This document shows, in pieces, positions 32,344 through 41,127 of a stretch of 64,000 bases of DNA (its first letter is position 1; each line of letters starts with the position of its first letter). The DNA comes from Aphanothece cf. minutissima CCALA 015 (GTDB taxonomy: Bacteria; Cyanobacteriota; Cyanobacteriia; PCC-6307; Cyanobiaceae): positions 186,001 to 250,000 of the forward strand of contig PVWP01000004.1 in the NCBI GenBank assembly GCA_003003925.1, given 5' to 3'. The position numbers and the translations under genes were made by a program. The notes beneath the pieces were generated by a model, which did not search any database, was not told the origin of the DNA, and saw only the letters and a program-made list of their open reading frames with translations.

Positions 32344-33305
32344 GGCACCAGCGGCAGCACGGGAAAGGGTTCGGGGGATCCCCCCAGGAGCCTGTGGGCC
32401 GGCGTGAAGCCGGCCAGGTCGGCGCCCATCCGCAGCACCGCCTCGAAGCGCTTCGGGGAGAGCAGCAGCAGCGGCGAGGCCAGGGCCAGGAACAGGCGCG
32501 GCGGCAGGGCCAGCAGGCGGCAGTGGCGGGCCCGATCCCCCGGTGCGGTCGCCTCCTGCAGGCGCCGCAGCATGGCCGCGTAGGTCAGGGTGTCGTCGCC
32601 GCCGAGGGGGAGGTGCACCGGCTGGGACGGGTCGAAGCCGTCCTCGGCCAGACGGTCGGCCAGGTGCAGGGCCACGGCGGCCAGCTGGCGGCAGTGGATG
32701 GGCTGCCGCAGTCCTCCTTCGCCGGGCAGGGGCAGCAGGGGCAGGCGGCGCAGCAGCTGGCGCAGCCGGCTGAGGTTGCGATCGCCCAGGGGGCCGGCCT
32801 GGCCGTAGATGAGGGTGGGGGCCAGGATCCGCAGGGGACGGGTGTGGGCGGCACACGTCTGGGCCAGGGACGCCTCCGCCTGCCGCAGCCGCTGCACCAG
32901 ATCCCGGTCGAAGCGGTTGGCGGCGAAGCGCTTGGTGATCACCGAGGAGGAGGAGCAGGCGACCACCCCCTGCAGCCGCCCGAAGCCGGCCGGGTCACGG
33001 CGGGCCCAGCGGTCCAGCCAGGGGGCGAACGACCAGATCGGGGCGAAGCTGACCAGCAGCCCCGCCGGCAGCTCGGCCCCGGCGCCGGTGTCCTCCAGGT
33101 CGCAGCGCAGGAACGGCGGCGCTTCGCCGCCGCCGGCCGGGGGCAACGGTTCCCGTCGGCCCGCCACCACCAGCTCCCGCCCCGCCGCTCGAGCGATCAG
33201 GGCCTGACCGCTCGGGCTGGTGGCCCCGAAGAGCGTGATCGGCGCAGGTATGGGGGGGGCCAAGGGGATCAGACGCAGTCGTTGCCGTCGAGGCGCCCGT
33301 CCCAT
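32340..33305 (-). CDS. NAD(P)-dependent SDR epimerase/dehydratase-like protein
   Basis: The N-terminus has a Rossmann glycine motif, TLFGATSPSGQAL, followed by acidic strand ends (RCDLEDTG) and GVVACSSSSVITKRF in the catalytic Ser region; a YxxxK motif is not clear, so activity is uncertain. LIYGQAGPLGDRNLSRLRQLLRRLPLLPLPG and RQPIHCRQLAAVALHLAD match the C-terminal half of extended SDRs. It is fused in operon with the WecA-type gene, which suggests supply or modification of the first sugar. The ATG at 33305 overlaps the upstream gene by 37 bp; a TTG at 33263, five bases after that gene's stop, is a plausible alternative directly before a C8 tract. Confidence 0.78.
   Translation of the reverse strand: MGRAPRRQRLRLIPLAPPIPAPITLFGATSPSGQALIARAAGRELVVAGRREPLPPAGGGEAPPFLRCDLEDTGAGAELPAGLLVSFAPIWSFAPWLDRWARRDPAGFGRLQGVVACSSSSVITKRFAANRFDRDLVQRLRQAEASLAQTCAAHTRPLRILAPTLIYGQAGPLGDRNLSRLRQLLRRLPLLPLPGEGGLRQPIHCRQLAAVALHLADRLAEDGFDPSQPVHLPLGGDDTLTYAAMLRRLQEATAPGDRARHCRLLALPPRLFLALASPLLLLSPKRFEAVLRMGADLAGFTPAHRLLGGSPEPFPVLPLVP
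33252..33259 (-). repeat. G8 homopolymer tract at the 5' end of the SDR gene
   Basis: Eight G on the plus strand (C8 in coding sense) lie about 15 codons after the ATG, or immediately after the alternative TTG start. A slip would abolish the whole protein. Confidence 0.6.
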
Positions 33306-34003
33306 CCGGTCAGGCGCCAGAGGGAGGCCCGCAGCTGGTCGCGCCAGAGGCGCAGCTGGGATTCGGGCCGCAGATCACCGGTTTCAGCTTCGGAGCCGAC
33401 CACCCGCCAACCGGTGCCGGCGTAGACGATCCGGGCGATCGCCATGGTGCGATCCATGTGGGTCGGGGCGGTCACGATCGTGACCTGGCCGGGTTTCGGC
33501 CACGTCTCCAGCAGCTTGGCCAGATGGGTGACCAGGCCCACCGTGTCGCAGGCCGGCAGCAGCCGCACGATCCTGGAGGTGTCCCGGGGCCAGAGCTGGC
33601 GGTTCCTGAGGTGGTTGGTGGTGATGGCCTGGTACTCGGCATTGCCCTGGAGCACCAGATAGGACCCCGGCCGATCGCGCCAGAGGAGCATGGCGGACTG
33701 GCTGCGCCAGGGATCCTCGATGAAGGCGGAGATGACGTCCGGGCCCGAGGTGGCGCCCTTCGGGACGTTGGTGACGGCCTGGCGCGAGGGCCGGGGGGCG
33801 GTGCCCCGCGTCCCCTGCCAGGCGGGCGCGAAGAACCAGGCAAGGCCGGCGGCCACGCCCAGGGCCAGGATCCCCAGCCGGGTCTTGCGATTCCACCAGA
33901 GCCGTTGCAGCAGCGAGCCCTCCCTCTGCCGCGGCTTCTTCTTGCGGACCCGTTTCCGCCGCGGTTCCGGGTCGGCCCCTGGTGGCCTCTCCTCCTCGGG
34001 CAA
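33269..34003 (-). CDS. YdcF/ElyC/SanA-like (DUF218) membrane-anchored protein
   Basis: The 244-aa protein begins with a very basic cytoplasmic stretch (RRKRVRKKKPRQREG), a TM segment at about residues 43-60 (LGILALGVAAGLAWFFAP) and an extracytoplasmic domain. That domain has SAMLLWRDRPGSYLVLQGNAEY, TVGLVTHLAKLL, VTIVTAPTHMDRTMAIARIVYAGTGW and RDQLRASLWRLTGWDG, matching the general DUF218 plan seen in ElyC/SanA, which affect envelope polymer synthesis. The classical DxG-N motif is weak, so the assignment is moderate. The start is a TTG at 34003; no ATG or GTG alternative precedes the TM segment. Confidence 0.65.
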   Translation of the reverse strand: MPEEERPPGADPEPRRKRVRKKKPRQREGSLLQRLWWNRKTRLGILALGVAAGLAWFFAPAWQGTRGTAPRPSRQAVTNVPKGATSGPDVISAFIEDPWRSQSAMLLWRDRPGSYLVLQGNAEYQAITTNHLRNRQLWPRDTSRIVRLLPACDTVGLVTHLAKLLETWPKPGQVTIVTAPTHMDRTMAIARIVYAGTGWRVVGSEAETGDLRPESQLRLWRDQLRASLWRLTGWDGRLDGNDCV

Positions 34004-34031
34004 GGGAATCGCTGCGCAGGCCTGGCCAAGC

Positions 34032-34898
34032 TTATCGGTCCCGTCCGGGGGGCTTCCGCCGCCGCCCCGCCCCGGGCCGGCGGCTCCAGAGTCGGCGGAC
34101 GTAGCGAAGGCCGAAGGGGAGCCACCAGAGCCAGCCGAAGGCCCGGCGGTAGGCCAGGGCGACCTCCTGCAGCCGCCGGCCGGTCTGCTGGCCGCTGGCC
34201 CCCGCTTCCCCCATGTGGACCAGTTCCAGATCCAGGCCCTTGGCGGTCAGGTCGCGGCTGGTGCTGAGGCGCAGGAAGTAGTCGAGGTCGGCGGAGAGCC
34301 GGAAGGGTTCGGCGTAGTGATCGAGCCGCCGGCGGGCCCCGGGGCCGATCAGGGTGGCCTGGTGGGGGGGGGTGGAGCCCAGGAACAGGCTGAGGCGGAA
34401 GGCCCGGCAGCTGGAGAAGGCGGTGCGCCGCCCCAGGCGCGTGGCCCCGTCCGGCCCCTTGCCCGCATAGCGGCCGCAGCAGACCACCAGATCCGGTGGC
34501 TGGCCGCCGCGGGGCCCCCGCTGGGTCGCCTCCATGGCCTCCTCGAGCACGGTGCGGGAGGGCGCCCAGTCGTCACTGCCCCAGAACAGCAGCCAGTGCT
34601 CCGCCGGCGCGGCCCGGAAGCCCTGGTTCATGGCGCCGAAGATGCCGGGGAGGGCCGGATCCTGGGGCTGCCAGCTGAAGCGGTGGTCCCGGTGGCAGAG
34701 GGCCTCCAGCCAGGCCCGGTGCTCCGGTCCGCTGGGCCCGTCGATGAACAGCACCCGCCAGTGGGGCCAGCTCTGGCGCTGCAGGGAGTTCACCAGCCGC
34801 GGCAGCAGGTGGTGGGAATCGAGGGTCGGAACGATCAGGCTGAGCCCGGTGTCGGCGCCTGAGGGTGTGGCGGGGCCCGGTGGCGGCGTGGCGTTCAC
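34032..34898 (-). CDS. GT2 family glycosyltransferase
   Basis: The 288-aa protein has the GT-A plan: LSLIVPTLDSHHLLPRLVNSLQRQ, then VLFIDGPSGPEHRAWLEA, GIFGAMNQGF, LLFWGSDDWAP in the DxD position, and a C-terminal region with LDYFLRLSTSRDL. This resembles the WcaA/PslC-type GT2 enzymes of exopolysaccharide loci. The GTG start at 34898 overlaps the carbamoyltransferase stop in a GTGA. A C9 tract (plus-strand G9) sits in the middle of the gene. Sugar specificity is unknown. Confidence 0.85.
   Translation of the reverse strand: MNATPPPGPATPSGADTGLSLIVPTLDSHHLLPRLVNSLQRQSWPHWRVLFIDGPSGPEHRAWLEALCHRDHRFSWQPQDPALPGIFGAMNQGFRAAPAEHWLLFWGSDDWAPSRTVLEEAMEATQRGPRGGQPPDLVVCCGRYAGKGPDGATRLGRRTAFSSCRAFRLSLFLGSTPPHQATLIGPGARRRLDHYAEPFRLSADLDYFLRLSTSRDLTAKGLDLELVHMGEAGASGQQTGRRLQEVALAYRRAFGWLWWLPFGLRYVRRLWSRRPGAGRRRKPPGRDR
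34374..34382 (-). repeat. G9 homopolymer tract in the GT2 gene
   Basis: Nine G on the plus strand (C9 in coding sense) encode the GSTPPHQ region. It is the longest mononucleotide run I noticed in the window and lies mid-gene, where slippage would give a truncated enzyme. Confidence 0.6.
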
Positions 34899-36646
34899 CC
34901 CTGCCGGCGGATCAGCACGTCGCCGAGCACGAGCAGGTCCATGCGGGTGCGCAGGAAGCAGTCGAGGGCCTGGGCGGGGGTGCAGACGATCGGTTCGTTC
35001 TCGTTGAACGAGGTGTTGAGCACCATCGGCACGCCGGTGAGGTCGGCGAAGGCGCGGATCAGGCGGTAGTAGCGGCCGTTGTCGGCGGCATTGACGGTCT
35101 GGAGCCGGCCGCTGCCGTCCACGTGGGTGACGGCCGGGATGCGGGCCCGCTGCTCCTCCCGGATCGGATACACCTGCATCATGAAGGGGACCTCCCCGTC
35201 GAGGCTGAACCACTCGCCCACCGCCTCGGCGAGCACCGAAGGGGCGAAGGGGCGGAACGACTCCCGACGCTTGATCTTGAGGTTGAGGATGTCCTTCATG
35301 TCGGCGCGCCGGGGGTCGCCGAGGATCGAGCGGTGGCCCAGGGCCCTGGGTCCCCATTCCATCCGGCCGTCGAACCAGCCGATCACCAGACCTTCGGCGA
35401 TCGCCGCGGCCACCTGCTCGCACAGGACCCCCTCCTCCGGCCGCCGCAGGCTGCAACCGGCCTGCTCCAGGGCCGTGCGGGTGTCCGCTCTGGCCAGCAG
35501 CTCCTCCACTTCACCGGCGGCCGGCTGGCTGCCCAGGTAGGCATGGCGCATCGGCGTGGAACGGGGTCCACCCAGGCCGTGCCAGACCTCGAGGGCGGCG
35601 CCGAGGGCACCCCCCGCATCGCCGGCGGCGGCCTGGACGTAGACGCGCCGGAAGGGGGTGGCCAGGGTCACCTTGCCGTTGGCTACCGAGTTGGCGCCGC
35701 AGCCCCCGGCGATGCAGAGTTGGTCGCTGGGGTGGCTGCGGTGCAGGGCCCGCAGCAGGTGGAAGAAGGCCTCCTCGTACATCGCCTGGGCCGAGCGGGC
35801 GATGTCCATGTGGTGCTGCTCCAGCGGCTGATCCGCGCGGCGGGCGGGGCCGAGCAGGGCTTCCAGCTCCGGGCTCCAGTGGCTGCCCACCACAGGGGCG
35901 CCGTTGCTCCACTGGTGGGGCAGCTTCTGGGTGGCGTGCAGGAAGTAGCGCAGATCCAGGCGGTAGGTGCCGTCGTCCTGCAGCCGCACGATGCGGCGCA
36001 TCGCCTCCATCCGGGTGGGCTGGCCGTAGGGCGCCAGCCCCATCACCTTGTATTCGTCGCCGTAGTTGGGGAAGCCCAGGTACTGGGTGATCGCCGTGTA
36101 GAAGGCGCCGAGGGAATGGGGGAACCAGATCTGGCCATCGAGGCTGAGCTGGTTGCCCCGGCCATACCCCCAGGCACCGCTGGCGAAGTCACCGAAGCCG
36201 TCCACCGAGATCACCGCCGCCTCCTCGAAGGGGGAGGCGAAGAAGGCCGAGGCCAGGTGGGCCCGGTGGTGCTCGACGAAGTGCAGCTGCGCACGGATCG
36301 CCGTCCCGGGGAAGGCCTGGGCCAGCTGCTGGCCCAGATCGGCCCGTTCCCGCTTGTTGCGCCAGCGGGCGACCAGGAAGCGGGGATCGGGACGGTGGCC
36401 CAGGGTGTAGGCCACCTTGCGCCAGCGGTGGGCCCCCGGCTGGGAATTGATGGCGACGTGGTCGAGGTCGGCCGGCTCGACGCCGGCATCGGCGAGGCAC
36501 CAGGCGATGGCCTCCGATGGGAAGCCGGCCCAGTGCTTGATGCGGCGGAAGCGCTCCTCCTCGGCGGCGGCGACGATCACCCCGTCCCGCACCAGGGCGG
36601 CGGCCGCATCGGCGTGGAAGGCATTGATGCCCAGGATGAGCGTCAT
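34895..36646 (-). CDS. NodU/CmcH-family O-carbamoyltransferase
   Basis: The family transfers a carbamoyl group from carbamoyl phosphate, via carbamoyl-adenylate, to a hydroxyl of a sugar or antibiotic. The 583-aa length is typical. The N-terminal Kae1-like domain shows LGINAFHADAAAALV (His11) and EEERFRRIKHWAGFP (from 29), with the metal-site VEHHRAHLASAFF further on. The C-terminal domain has DGRMEWGPRALGHRSILGDPR and VLNTSFNENEPIV. Within this locus it most likely decorates a sugar of the surface glycan. It lies downstream of a 277-bp gap, so it may begin its own transcript. Confidence 0.92.
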   Translation of the reverse strand: MTLILGINAFHADAAAALVRDGVIVAAAEEERFRRIKHWAGFPSEAIAWCLADAGVEPADLDHVAINSQPGAHRWRKVAYTLGHRPDPRFLVARWRNKRERADLGQQLAQAFPGTAIRAQLHFVEHHRAHLASAFFASPFEEAAVISVDGFGDFASGAWGYGRGNQLSLDGQIWFPHSLGAFYTAITQYLGFPNYGDEYKVMGLAPYGQPTRMEAMRRIVRLQDDGTYRLDLRYFLHATQKLPHQWSNGAPVVGSHWSPELEALLGPARRADQPLEQHHMDIARSAQAMYEEAFFHLLRALHRSHPSDQLCIAGGCGANSVANGKVTLATPFRRVYVQAAAGDAGGALGAALEVWHGLGGPRSTPMRHAYLGSQPAAGEVEELLARADTRTALEQAGCSLRRPEEGVLCEQVAAAIAEGLVIGWFDGRMEWGPRALGHRSILGDPRRADMKDILNLKIKRRESFRPFAPSVLAEAVGEWFSLDGEVPFMMQVYPIREEQRARIPAVTHVDGSGRLQTVNAADNGRYYRLIRAFADLTGVPMVLNTSFNENEPIVCTPAQALDCFLRTRMDLLVLGDVLIRRQG

Positions 36647-36923
36647 GGAGCTGGGGAACCGGACGGCGGGTGGTGGACGGGCTGGGCGGATGGGGCCCCG
36701 CGAAGGGAGATCGGCGGAACCCTGCTCCGGTCCCGGGCACTGGAGCCGTCCCGATGGTTCACACCACCCGGTCGGCCTCGGCTTCCACGGACGGCTGGCC
36801 GGATCAAGAGAGGAAAATGTTCAGCGGATGACACGGCGGAGGCGGCGTTCGCCCGCGGAATGATTCTAGGCGACCTTTCCGGAGCCATCCCCGCCATCGC
36901 GGGCGGCCACGCCGGGAACCGGC
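36647..36923. other. 277-bp intergenic region between asnB and the carbamoyltransferase gene
   Basis: No gene is visible. A minus-strand TAGAAT at 36868-36863 could be a -10 element for the carbamoyltransferase operon, but no matching -35 lies 16-18 bp upstream. This is the only clear break in the minus-strand gene array between 31.4 and 61.7 kb. Confidence 0.4.
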
Positions 36924-38768
36924 TCATGGGCGGGGCGCCGGCGAAAGGCTGAGGCCGAGGTGCACCTCCAGCCAGTGCTGCAGCACCATCAGGCTCCAGC
37001 GCCGGTACCAGGGCGCCAGATCGATCCCCCGGGGGGTGGAGGGCAGCCGCAGGGCCAGGGGCGAGGCCGGGTCGTCCAGCCACAGCTGGAACGGAAAGCG
37101 GAACCCCTGCTTGGGGCGGTTCAGGAACCAGTCGGGCAGCTCCGGCACGCTGCGGGCCAGCAGCTGCTTGCCCTCCGCCAGGCGCAGGGCGGTGGGAATC
37201 GGGGCCAGCCGGCGCTGCAGCCGGGCATCCACCAGGGGCAGGCGCAGCTCCAGCCCGGCGGCCATCGCCATCACGTCGCTGTCCGGCAGCAGCTGGTTGC
37301 GCAGGTAGCGGCTGCCCTCCAGCCAGGCCACCCCTTCGCGGCCCCCCGGCGCTGCACCGCCGCCCGTGCCGCCCCCGACCCCGCCGCCATCGGCGGCCGA
37401 CGGCACGCCCCCGGGCTCGGGAGGGAGCCCCCAGTGCGCCAGCAGACGATCGCTCTCGGAGCGGGAGAACAGGCCTCGGAAGCAGCCGTAGGCCTCCGCC
37501 AGGGAGGCGGGTGCCTCCAGGAGTCCGGTGATCCGCTGCAGCCGGGCGCGGCGCCCCTGGGGCAGCCGCTGCAGCAGCCACGCCGCCGCCGGACCGGCGG
37601 GACCGATCAGGCGCCGCCAGCGCCGCAGCTTCGGCACCATCCGGAAGCTGGGGTAGCCGCCGAACAGCTCATCCCCGCCCAGACCGGAGAGGGCCACCTT
37701 CAGCCCGTGCTCCGTGGCCAGCCGGGAGACACACCAGGTGTTGTAGCCATCGATGGAGGGCTGGTCCTGGCTGGCCAGGAAGGCCGGCAGCCACTGGCGG
37801 GCCTGGTCGGCGCTGAGGTTCAGGGGGGTGTGATGGGCTCCGAAGTGGGCGGCGATGCGGGCCGCCGGCCCCGATTCATCGAACGTGCCGGCACCCGGCG
37901 TCTCGAAGCCGATCGTGAACGTATGCAGGCCCCGGGGGGCGAGCGCCAGCAGGGAGGCGGAATCGAGCCCGGCACTGAGGAACAGCCCCACCGGCACATC
38001 GCTGACCATGTGGGCCGCCACCGAATCCTCGAGGGCCGAGCGTGTGAGGGCCACCGCCTCGGCGGTCCCCATGGCGGCGGTGCCGGTGGCGCCGACGAGG
38101 CTCTCCGGCAGGGCCCCCCAGGGCCGCAGCGTCAGCCGACCCTGGCGCCAGGTGGCGGCGTGGCCACAGGGGAGGCGCTCCACCCCTTCCACCAGGGTGT
38201 CGGGCTCGCTCACCGAGCCGGTGGCCAGGTAATGCCCCAGGGCCCGGCGGTTCAGGCACGGCGCCTCGCCGTCGGCGGCCAGTAGGGCCCGCAGCTCCGA
38301 GGCGAAGGCCAGGGACCCCCCGGGCCCGCGGCGCAGGTAGAGGGGCTTGATGCCGTGGGGATCGCGGGCGAGCAGAGCCCTGTGCTCCCGGGCGTCATAG
38401 AGGCAGAAGGCGAACATGCCCCGCAGCGCCTCCAGCCCGTCCAGGCCCCGGCTCACCAGCCAGGCCAGCAGCACCTCCGTGTCGCCGCTGCCCCGGAAGC
38501 GCTGCCCCTCCGCCTCGAGCCGGCGGCGCAGTTCGCCATGGTTGTAGATCTCGCCGTTGAACACCAGCTGCCAGCGGCCGCAGGCGGAGGCCATCGGCTG
38601 GTGGCCCAGGGGGGAGAGATCCAGGATCGCCAGCCGCCGGTGGACCAGGCAGGCGTTGGCGTCCTGCCAGACGCCGGCATCATCCGGCCCCCGGTGGGCG
38701 AGTCGCGGGCCGACCCTGGCGGCGAAGTCGCCCGGGTCCTTCCCCAGCTGGCCCGCGATGCCGCACAT
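36924..38768 (-). CDS. asnB: glutamine-hydrolysing asparagine synthase (AsnB family)
   Basis: The 614-aa protein starts MCGIAGQLG, exposing Cys2 as the glutaminase nucleophile after Met removal. Glutaminase-domain motifs are HRRLAILDLSPLGHQPM (43-59), NGEIYNHGEL (71-80) and GSGDTEVL (93-100). The synthetase domain has the PP-loop SAGLDS at 265-270 and a later SGLGGDELFGGYPSF. Asn-synthase paralogues in polysaccharide loci often amidate sugars or uronic acids rather than make asparagine, so the true substrate may be the glycan (inference). A Gly/Pro-rich insertion around residues 460-485 looks lineage-specific. It ends the long minus-strand array. Confidence 0.9.
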   Translation of the reverse strand: MCGIAGQLGKDPGDFAARVGPRLAHRGPDDAGVWQDANACLVHRRLAILDLSPLGHQPMASACGRWQLVFNGEIYNHGELRRRLEAEGQRFRGSGDTEVLLAWLVSRGLDGLEALRGMFAFCLYDAREHRALLARDPHGIKPLYLRRGPGGSLAFASELRALLAADGEAPCLNRRALGHYLATGSVSEPDTLVEGVERLPCGHAATWRQGRLTLRPWGALPESLVGATGTAAMGTAEAVALTRSALEDSVAAHMVSDVPVGLFLSAGLDSASLLALAPRGLHTFTIGFETPGAGTFDESGPAARIAAHFGAHHTPLNLSADQARQWLPAFLASQDQPSIDGYNTWCVSRLATEHGLKVALSGLGGDELFGGYPSFRMVPKLRRWRRLIGPAGPAAAWLLQRLPQGRRARLQRITGLLEAPASLAEAYGCFRGLFSRSESDRLLAHWGLPPEPGGVPSAADGGGVGGGTGGGAAPGGREGVAWLEGSRYLRNQLLPDSDVMAMAAGLELRLPLVDARLQRRLAPIPTALRLAEGKQLLARSVPELPDWFLNRPKQGFRFPFQLWLDDPASPLALRLPSTPRGIDLAPWYRRWSLMVLQHWLEVHLGLSLSPAPRP

Positions 38769-38772
38769 GGCC

Positions 38773-39990
38773 CTAGGCCTCCCGCAGGGAGGGAATCCTC
38801 CCGGGGGCGACCGCCTCCAGGTGGGCCCGGAAGGTGCGCCGGGCCGCCTGGGGGCTCGCCTGCTCCCGCACCCAGGTGAGCGCGCCGGCGGAGAGGCGCC
38901 CGCGCCGGTCCCGATCGACGCTGATCGCCGCGATCGCCGCCGCCATGGCGGCGGGATCACGGGCCACCAGCTGGCCGGTGCGGTCGTCGATCACGTAGTC
39001 CTCCGGTCCGCCGCAGCGGGTGCTCACGACCGGGACGCCACAGGCCATGGCCTCGAGGGCGGCGATGCACAGCCCCTCCTGGTGGGACGGGATCACGAAC
39101 ACATCCAGCGTCTGCAGCACCTCCGCCAGGGCGGCGGGGGCCAGGCAGGGGAGGCAGCGCACCCGATCGGCCAGTCCCATCGCCACCAGGGGGCCGCGCA
39201 GGCGGTCGACGTCCTGCTCGCCCGCCAGCACGAGTTCGACGGGGTGGCCGGCGGCGACGAGGCGGGCCACGGCCTCCAGCAGCAGGGTGATGTGCTTGCG
39301 GGGGTCTCCGTAGCGCCCGGCGAAGCCGACGCGCCAGGGCACCAGCCGCTCCGGGGCGGGGAGGAAGACGGCGGGATTCACCGGCATCCGCATCACCCCG
39401 TCCATCGGCCGGTGGGCCAGCGCCTCGAGGGCCCGGGCCGTGTAGCCGCTCAACGCCAGGATCCGGCCCCGGGGGGCCCGCAGCACCTGGCGCTCCAGCC
39501 GCTGCAGCACCGGTCCGTTGAGCATCCGGTCGAGCAGCCGCCGGGGCCGGGAGAAGCCCCGGACGCGATCGACCCGATCCTCCTTCCAGGGGGTGGCCAC
39601 CCAGGCCAGGAACGGGATCCCCAGGCGGGCGAAGGGGACGGCGCAGAGGGGATTGCCCGTCACCGAGAGGTGCAGGTCGCAGCCGGCCACCAGCTCCCTC
39701 CAGGCCCGCCGCGGCAGGTAGTGGGTGAACTCCAGCTCCGGCAGCCAGGCCCCCAGGCCATGGCCGTCATGATCGCCGTAGACGCACCGTTCCATCCGGC
39801 CGGGGCGCCGGCCGCTGGCGAGCGCGTGCAGCGGCACCGACAGACGGGGATGGGTGCTCCAGGGGGCGTACCAGGCGAACACGGGCTCGATGTCGAGCTC
39901 CTCGAGCATCCGGGTGACGGCGGTGGTCATGGCGGGCACGCCGCCGTCCACTGGTTCGATGGTGCTGACCAGGGCCCGGGGCCGCCTCAT
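38773..39990 (-). CDS. GT4 family glycosyltransferase
   Basis: This 405-aa GT-B enzyme has an N-terminal Rossmann lobe with LVSTIEPVDGGVPAMTTAVTRMLEE and the donor-binding lobe with VGFAGRYGDPRKHITLLLEAV, VELVLAGEQDVDRL and the E-x7-E region HQEGLCIAALEAMACGVPVVST. It continues with CGGPEDYVIDDRTGQLV. Donor and acceptor are unknown. It overlaps the epimerase stop upstream by 4 bp and is 4 bp before asnB. Confidence 0.88.
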   Translation of the reverse strand: MRRPRALVSTIEPVDGGVPAMTTAVTRMLEELDIEPVFAWYAPWSTHPRLSVPLHALASGRRPGRMERCVYGDHDGHGLGAWLPELEFTHYLPRRAWRELVAGCDLHLSVTGNPLCAVPFARLGIPFLAWVATPWKEDRVDRVRGFSRPRRLLDRMLNGPVLQRLERQVLRAPRGRILALSGYTARALEALAHRPMDGVMRMPVNPAVFLPAPERLVPWRVGFAGRYGDPRKHITLLLEAVARLVAAGHPVELVLAGEQDVDRLRGPLVAMGLADRVRCLPCLAPAALAEVLQTLDVFVIPSHQEGLCIAALEAMACGVPVVSTRCGGPEDYVIDDRTGQLVARDPAAMAAAIAAISVDRDRRGRLSAGALTWVREQASPQAARRTFRAHLEAVAPGRIPSLREA

Positions 39991-41021
39991 TGCCTGAGCC
40001 AGCCGAACAGATCGCGGTTGTCGCGGACCCAGCGGATCAGGTGGCGCACGCCGGCATCAACGCTGATCTCCGGCGTCCAGCCCAGCTGCTCGGCGGCCTT
40101 GCTGACATCGCAGATGAACACGGGCTGGTCGCCCGGGCGGGACTGGCCGCTGAGGGGCGTGAGCGTGATCGCCAGCTCCTCCTCCAGAAAGCGCAGCAGA
40201 TCCCGCAGGCAGAGGGTGTTGACCGGCCCGCCGCCGATGTTGAAGGCCTGGCCGCTGATGCGGTCGCGGCTGTGCCAGGCGGCCTCGTAGGCCCGGGCCA
40301 GGTCGCGCACGTCGAGCACGTCGCGGGTCTGCCAGCCGTCGCCGTAGAGGGTGATCGGCCGCTCCAGCAGGGCGGCGATGCTGAACCAGGCCACCCAGCC
40401 CTGGTCCTCGATGCCGAACTGGCGGGTGCCGTAGATGCACGACTGGCGGAAGGCGCAGGTGTGCAGGTCGTAGATGCGGGCGTAGTCGATCGTGTACTGG
40501 TCGGCCACCCCCTTGGAGCAGCCGTAGGGGGAGTGGAAATCGAGGGGCTGGCTTTCCGGCACCCCGGACGGCAGGTCGCGGAAGCGATAGCCGTGGGGGG
40601 TCATCTCCACCGGGACCGTTTCCATGCCGCCGTAGACCTTGTTGGTGGAGGCGTAGAGCACGAAGCTCTCGGGGGAATGGAGCCGTACGGCCTCCATCAC
40701 GTTGAACGTGCCCAGGGCGTTGATCTCGAAATCCTCCCGGGGGTTGGTGTAGGAGGTGGTCACCGCCACCTGGGCGGCCAGATGCAGCAGCATCGAGGGG
40801 CGCACGGCGGCCACCACCTCCGCGAGGGCGTCGGCCTGGCGGATGTCGATCCGGTGGAAGGCGATGGCGGGATGCTGGTCGAGGAGCCAGCGGAGGTTGT
40901 CCTCGGTGCCCCGGCGGGAGAGGTTGTCGAGGATCGCCACCTCCCACCCCAGGGAGGCGAAATGCTGGGCGGCGTTGACGCCGATGAATCCGGCGCCGCC
41001 GGTGATCAGGATCGAAGGCAT
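39987..41021 (-). CDS. CDP-tyvelose/paratose 2-epimerase-like NAD-dependent epimerase
   Basis: The extended SDR (344 aa) starts ILITGGAGFIGVNAAQ (Rossmann GxxGxxG), has LHLAAQVAVTTSYTNPREDFEINALGT, YASTNKVYGG and the catalytic SPYGCSKGVADQY. The stretch FRQSCIYGTRQFGIEDQGWVAWF is characteristic of the CDP-paratose/tyvelose 2-epimerase branch, which epimerises C2 of dideoxysugars. No CDP-glucose dehydratase or paratose synthase is in the window, so the natural substrate may differ. A 106-bp gap upstream contains a 14-bp palindrome. Confidence 0.88.
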   Translation of the reverse strand: MPSILITGGAGFIGVNAAQHFASLGWEVAILDNLSRRGTEDNLRWLLDQHPAIAFHRIDIRQADALAEVVAAVRPSMLLHLAAQVAVTTSYTNPREDFEINALGTFNVMEAVRLHSPESFVLYASTNKVYGGMETVPVEMTPHGYRFRDLPSGVPESQPLDFHSPYGCSKGVADQYTIDYARIYDLHTCAFRQSCIYGTRQFGIEDQGWVAWFSIAALLERPITLYGDGWQTRDVLDVRDLARAYEAAWHSRDRISGQAFNIGGGPVNTLCLRDLLRFLEEELAITLTPLSGQSRPGDQPVFICDVSKAAEQLGWTPEISVDAGVRHLIRWVRDNRDLFGWLRQ

Positions 41022-41074
41022 CGAGAAGAGCGGGGCGGGGGAATCAACGAAGGACTCGAAGGGGGCAGTCCGGC

Positions 41075-41088
41075 GGTCCGGCCGGACC
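41075..41088. promoter_or_regulatory. 14-bp perfect palindrome GGTCCGGCCGGACC
   Basis: It lies 53 bp upstream of the epimerase start, in the largest gap inside the 25-kb array (41022-41127). It could be an operator or an RNA hairpin. In a genome this GC-rich such palindromes can arise by chance. Confidence 0.3.
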
Positions 41089-41127
41089 TTAATCCAACTG
41101 CCAGATCCTGCAGGGCCCTGTGGGCAT

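Noticed and set aside
34865..36952. A 695-codon open frame antisense to the carbamoyltransferase
   Set aside because: The NodU-type enzyme on the minus strand is complete and well supported; the plus-strand frame has no protein-like pattern.
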